Part shown: positions 59,840 through 64,000 of the stretch, piece by piece
How the letters are laid out: each line of letters starts with the position of its first letter
Numbering within the stretch: the first letter of the stretch is position 1
Source: Hyalella azteca
Taxonomy: Eukaryota > Arthropoda > Malacostraca > Amphipoda > Hyalellidae
DNA: 64,000 nucleotides
Direction of reading: 5' to 3'
Assembly: GCF_000764305.2 (NCBI RefSeq)
Contig: NW_025933326.1
Location: 62,001-126,000 of the forward strand
Made by a program: the position numbers and the translations under genes
The notes under the pieces: model-generated
Databases searched by the model: none
What the model saw: only the letters and a program-made list of their open reading frames with translations
Told to the model about the DNA's origin: nothing

Positions 59840-62800
59840 CACATCATAACACATAAACCTAACACCACATCACAGTTGTGTCATTTATTCGCATGTGCTC
59901 GTCCCTTCATTTTGAACGCTGTTTACCATCCGGCAGTTTGTCGCTGTTTAATATATATTTGAAATAGTTATACGAAACTGATACAATTTCAAGAGTTTTT
60001 TCCCAGTTTCAAATTTATTGACCTATTCTATCAGATTAAACATTTTGAATACCTTTTTGTTATATAATTATATCATTTAAAGCAAAAAAATTAAATAAAA
60101 ACTCTGTCATACTCGTATGCTTGTTTTTTGATATAGTGGATGTTAAATTCAACCAATTTCATATATGACTTATCTACTCGTGCTATTGTATGGCCTCTTT
60201 AGAGAATTTTTAAGTAACTAAGAACGTGAAAAGCGTCGCCGACGTCACTGCGAATGGAATTGAAATGATGAAGCCTCCAGCGATGTGTTAATAATAATTG
60301 TGGTCCATAAAACTTAGGTTTCCATTGGACTAATAAAAACTTGTTTGACTATCAGTTGAAATTGTTTATAAGTTGAAATTATTTTCACAAAGATTATTTC
60401 CCGTTGAATTTTGAATTTTCGTTCACAATCTGTTTTGAATTTTTGTTCACAAATGAATGCATAATAAAGAGGAAAGTTTCATAGTTTTCTCTGACAAAAA
60501 CGGCCTGAATGCCTGTAAACGAAAGCTTGATACGCGTGACCGCTGAACTAATGGCTTGAAGTATGAACTTGCATAATTCTTGAAGCTAGCACATGTTTCT
60601 TTCATAATTCTGATTCATAACTTGCTTACACGACCGCCGTTCGTCTCCTGTGTAGAGGTTTGTGTCGCTTGTCGCATCACACGTAAAGCTGAATTATTTT
60701 CGAGTTATGTCAGGCCGATTTCTGTGTAAATTTCTGCACTCCAATAACTCGCTAATTTAGCAACAACAAGATGCTAAGAAATAAAAATTATTATTGAGCG
60801 AATTTGTCATTTCAGGAATAAACAGAACCCTGACATTAGGTGCAGTTAAATAAGTGCAGAACACCTATTATATTAATGCTAGAGTTTCTTTTCCTTTACT
60901 ACCTCATTTATGAATAGTAAGAAGGAATGAGGTCTCATATATTTTTAGTGAGTAAAATTTTGGGATTCAGGCTTCATTGTGGTCAATTTACATTAAAACT
61001 AATATCAACATGGATGTTATTCGTATAAATATATTATGCATCAAAGTAATTTTTTTTAACTTTGGCAGCGAACATAAAAATTGTTTGATTGTGTTGCTGC
61101 ACCTGTCAAATGTTCCTAAATTACGAGCATGATATGAGCTCGTGATGTTTGCAAATGAAGAAAGATGATCCATGGCTTTAAACCTGTACTATGGACATGA
61201 TTCTTATTAACAATAAATGCTTCAAAGTGATGAGTGTTGTTTCATATCTTAGAATAGTAATCACGAACGTCACGATGTTTTGATATATTAATTATATGGA
61301 ATATTAGCGAGCAACACACTAGAGAATGACACTCCATGTGATTGACATTCAGCTTCTCGACGTTCACGTCTTCATTGGTCGATTTGACGGGCGATGCTGC
61401 GCGTATTTCGTGCCAAGTGGTGCGTTCCAATCGTGAATTAAATACGTCTAATTGGGCATTGTATTTACTGCGTTCGTGTAATAAATGAATATTCTTGGTT
61501 ATTTTCTCTAGATAGTTCAAAAGATATTGAACATGTCTAATGAAGTAAATTTAAATTGGTAGTATCATTGTATCTCTTTTTAAGTGAATTGATTCTCAGT
61601 TTGTTCGCCCACGTTTCTTGTGCTGGAAGGAGCTGAGGAAAAAAAGTAACGAGAGGTCGCTAACTTCCTCGCCCTGGAAAATTGTACGGGTGGCCGCGGT
61701 AGACAAACATGTGAGAATTTATCTCCATTTCTACTGAGAGGAAAGCGCAGCTTATGAATTTGTGAGCATGTTGTGCTGGTGAGCTCAGCAGTTGCTGATG
61801 ATAGAAAGTTCCTCTTGCTGACACTAATGCTAATGAATGCTCGTGCAATTCCAGAAAATAAGCGGCTTTTTGGACTCCCTCAATTTCAATGGATTAGAGT
61901 TTAAGTATTCAGTGACTGGCTGCTAAAACAGGCTGCCCACACGCTATCGTTCTTTGAAATAATGGAAGAGCCAATTTTAGTCTTTGAAATATTTTTCCCG
62001 CTTCGTAACTTTATTTAATTGGCAGGAAAATATCCTGGAAATGCCATGTGCAACATTCGCACGTCCTGAAATTCATTGCTAAATACTTTTTTATTCGATC
62101 AGCAACCTTTACACAATTAGTGAACACATATAGAAATGTATTTTATTTTGACATGCCTTCCTTCAATGACCAATTTACATTCAAATAAAAAGTCTTTAAT
62201 TTGTTTGTTTAATATTATTTGCTTGAAAAGCTCGAAGGGAGATTGCAGCATGTTGGTATAAAATCCTTTTCAAGCCATAAAACGAACTGAAATTGGTAGA
62301 TGTTTCTTATAATCCTGAATAGATAATTGATCTTTAAATGCCCAATTTACTTAATTACTCACCCAGATGCCTCACGGAATGTCATCTTTTAACCGCATTT
62401 CAGCTTCAACCAATGCCAAGTTTTGATACCATACATTGCTGCCAGGAAAAAACTTATTCCTTTAATTTTTAACCGCAAAATCATCATTGGCCGTGACGCA
62501 TCTATTTAGACTTGGAGCTCATTCGAGGCCGTGCGTTTTTAAGCAACATTTGGAGTGTTTGAGCGCCGCATAACGATACTTAAATGCGTACGCAGTCCCT
62601 AGAGTCGGCGAAGCATTGCGGTGCTCGGAACAGCGAAAGTTCTGCACAATCAAACAATTATCTTCGGAGTTGCTCAATAAAATGACTACTGTTCGACGCC
62701 ATCACGTACCGGCCGTAAACTGCTCTGACGTCTATTAGCGTCACATCATTGCAAGCTCAAATTGGATTTTTGAAGAACCATTTTTCCTCTAGCAATCCTT

Positions 62801-64000
62801 TCTATGGTGTTTCTGTGAGATTGTATAGTTATTTCGTTAGAATTCTGCGCCCTAAAATTTTATTGAGGATTCTCGATTATGGATTAATATTGCTATAAAA
62901 AACCTGCTTTGGAAACTAAGTCAGATAAAATTTATAAAGTAAAGCGAAACAGTGATTGATTCTTCTAAAGCATTACGGTATATAGCTTGGAGCCTTAAGC
63001 CTTCTAACTTGATTGTTTGCAGTCAAGTTGACCTACTTGAAGGCTTCATTCAACATGGCTACTTCAACTTCAGAAAAGTTGTTTGCCGCTTAGAGCTCAC
63101 GATCTCTCTTTATTATATTCGCTGGTTACGCAACTTGGTTTCTTCAACATGAGAATTAGTCGATTATCCGAGGCTCCGTTTATCTCAACTGACCTGCCGC
63201 GGCATTATGCGCGCACGAAGTGGCCAGAGACTCGAGATAAGAAACACTATAATTAGCCTAGAACTACGGTCTCTTGAGACCGGCTCATATATATCAGCGG
63301 AAAAATTTCATTTATATTCATTAATGTTTCAATTGACCTTCGGTTGCCTATAGTCATGCAGTCTGACACCTTGCGCACTTCATACAAGCTCAAGGGTCCA
63401 CGCGAACTACCAGGTCTAATTTACTCTCAGTTAAATAAGCGTGATCTGTCAATGTTAGTCCCCTGATGGGCGCGAGAAGAAACTAATGAGCTTCTGATTA
63501 AAGCACCATTAACACACTTAATCGCTCTTATTATCTGCAATCGATCTCCCTGATGAAGCCTGAGCAGCTTGATTAAAATGATAGTAATATTCTTCCAGGA
63601 GTTTAATTGAGAGTTCATGTTCATGTTCCTGTGCTCCATGACTGTAATGAGTCAAGCTGTCCGTATTAATAATATTAATTCATTTTTCTGCAATTACATT
63701 GCTTGAATTTAATATAATGAACTTTAATATTAATTAGTTTTCAATGGCAAAAAAGGAAGCAATTGCAAATGAAAATTTCATACCCTGTTCAGTCCTTCCA
63801 AAAATGTTATAATCAAATAATTCAGTGGTAGCTCTTGCCGGCAGTATTTTCAATTCTACCAAAAAAATAAGTCTGGAAATCTCTAAAACGTCTTCGGAAA
63901 CTTCTTTCAAGAGCAAATACATTTCTATGAACACTGAACCCATAATAAGGACTTCGGTTCGGACTCATAGAAGCTGTTTTTGTAAGCGATAAGTCTTAGC
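59840..64000. other. non-coding, nothing recognised
   Basis: AT-rich sequence with frames of at most 92 codons, none with a recognisable motif. A small CGGTCTC/GAGACCG inverted repeat sits near 63268. No gene, RNA or transposon is supported. Confidence 0.5.

Noticed and set aside
1..64000. CRISPR arrays, bacterial operons, prophage, integrons
   Set aside because: The tandem arrays seen have no regular unique spacers, and there are no cas-like or other prokaryotic genes; the window is animal nuclear DNA.
1..64000. Conserved animal microRNAs and spliceosomal snRNAs
   Set aside because: No mature sequence of a well-known arthropod microRNA and no snRNA core motif was recognised by eye on either strand; this is not a full search.

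Overview
The window reads as AT-rich, gene-poor nuclear DNA of an animal, most likely an arthropod. Evidence: long stretches with no open frame above about 100 codons that looks like protein, many micro- and minisatellites, decayed animal-type transposons, a short interstitial run of the arthropod telomere repeat TTAGG (33308-33330), and one clear metazoan gene, a Krueppel-like factor (KLF). There is no operon-like packing and no bacterial gene. The exact taxon cannot be fixed from sequence alone; a crustacean or an insect would both fit.

The one well-supported gene is on the minus strand at 34943-38068. It is a single very long open exon (about 1,030 residues) ending in three Krueppel C2H2 fingers of the KLF/SP type. 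Its fingers and the TPPSSP-containing stretch ahead of them look most like the KLF1/2/4 group. The reading frame has no ATG at its 5' end, so the start must lie in an upstream exon, or behind a frameshift. Directly upstream (38115-38230) is a 55-bp module present twice; each copy has a good 3' splice-acceptor sequence followed by codons for WQDIETVLL, a plausible N-terminal exon or activation motif of the same gene. I could not join it to the long frame. Any 5' exon would lie to the right of 38230, possibly within the apparently empty 38-64 kb.

Region by region: 0-8 kb is non-coding, with a TTATA microsatellite and a ~73-bp minisatellite (5.0-5.6 kb). At 8.05-9.5 kb there is a mariner/Tc-like transposase relic and a ~540-bp element with inverted termini. 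At 11.0-11.4 kb is a 54-bp minisatellite, at 15.2-15.8 kb a degenerate 30-bp array, and at 18.0-18.35 kb a 63-bp minisatellite. The 18.7-21.1 kb interval is the densest accessory region: a G-quadruplex motif, an 844-bp non-autonomous transposon (12-bp inverted termini, three 168-bp tandem units and a tRNA-like module), and a decayed non-LTR reverse transcriptase only a few bases beyond its end. At 23.45 kb is a tRNA/SINE-like relic, with small tandem arrays at 26.25 and 27.9-28.2 kb. After the KLF gene, 38-64 kb contains only short repeats and palindromes that I can support.

No previously undescribed multi-gene system is visible. The points most worth checking are the 5' structure of the KLF gene, the tRNA-bearing transposon, and several arrays whose period is a multiple of three and so stays open in more than one frame.
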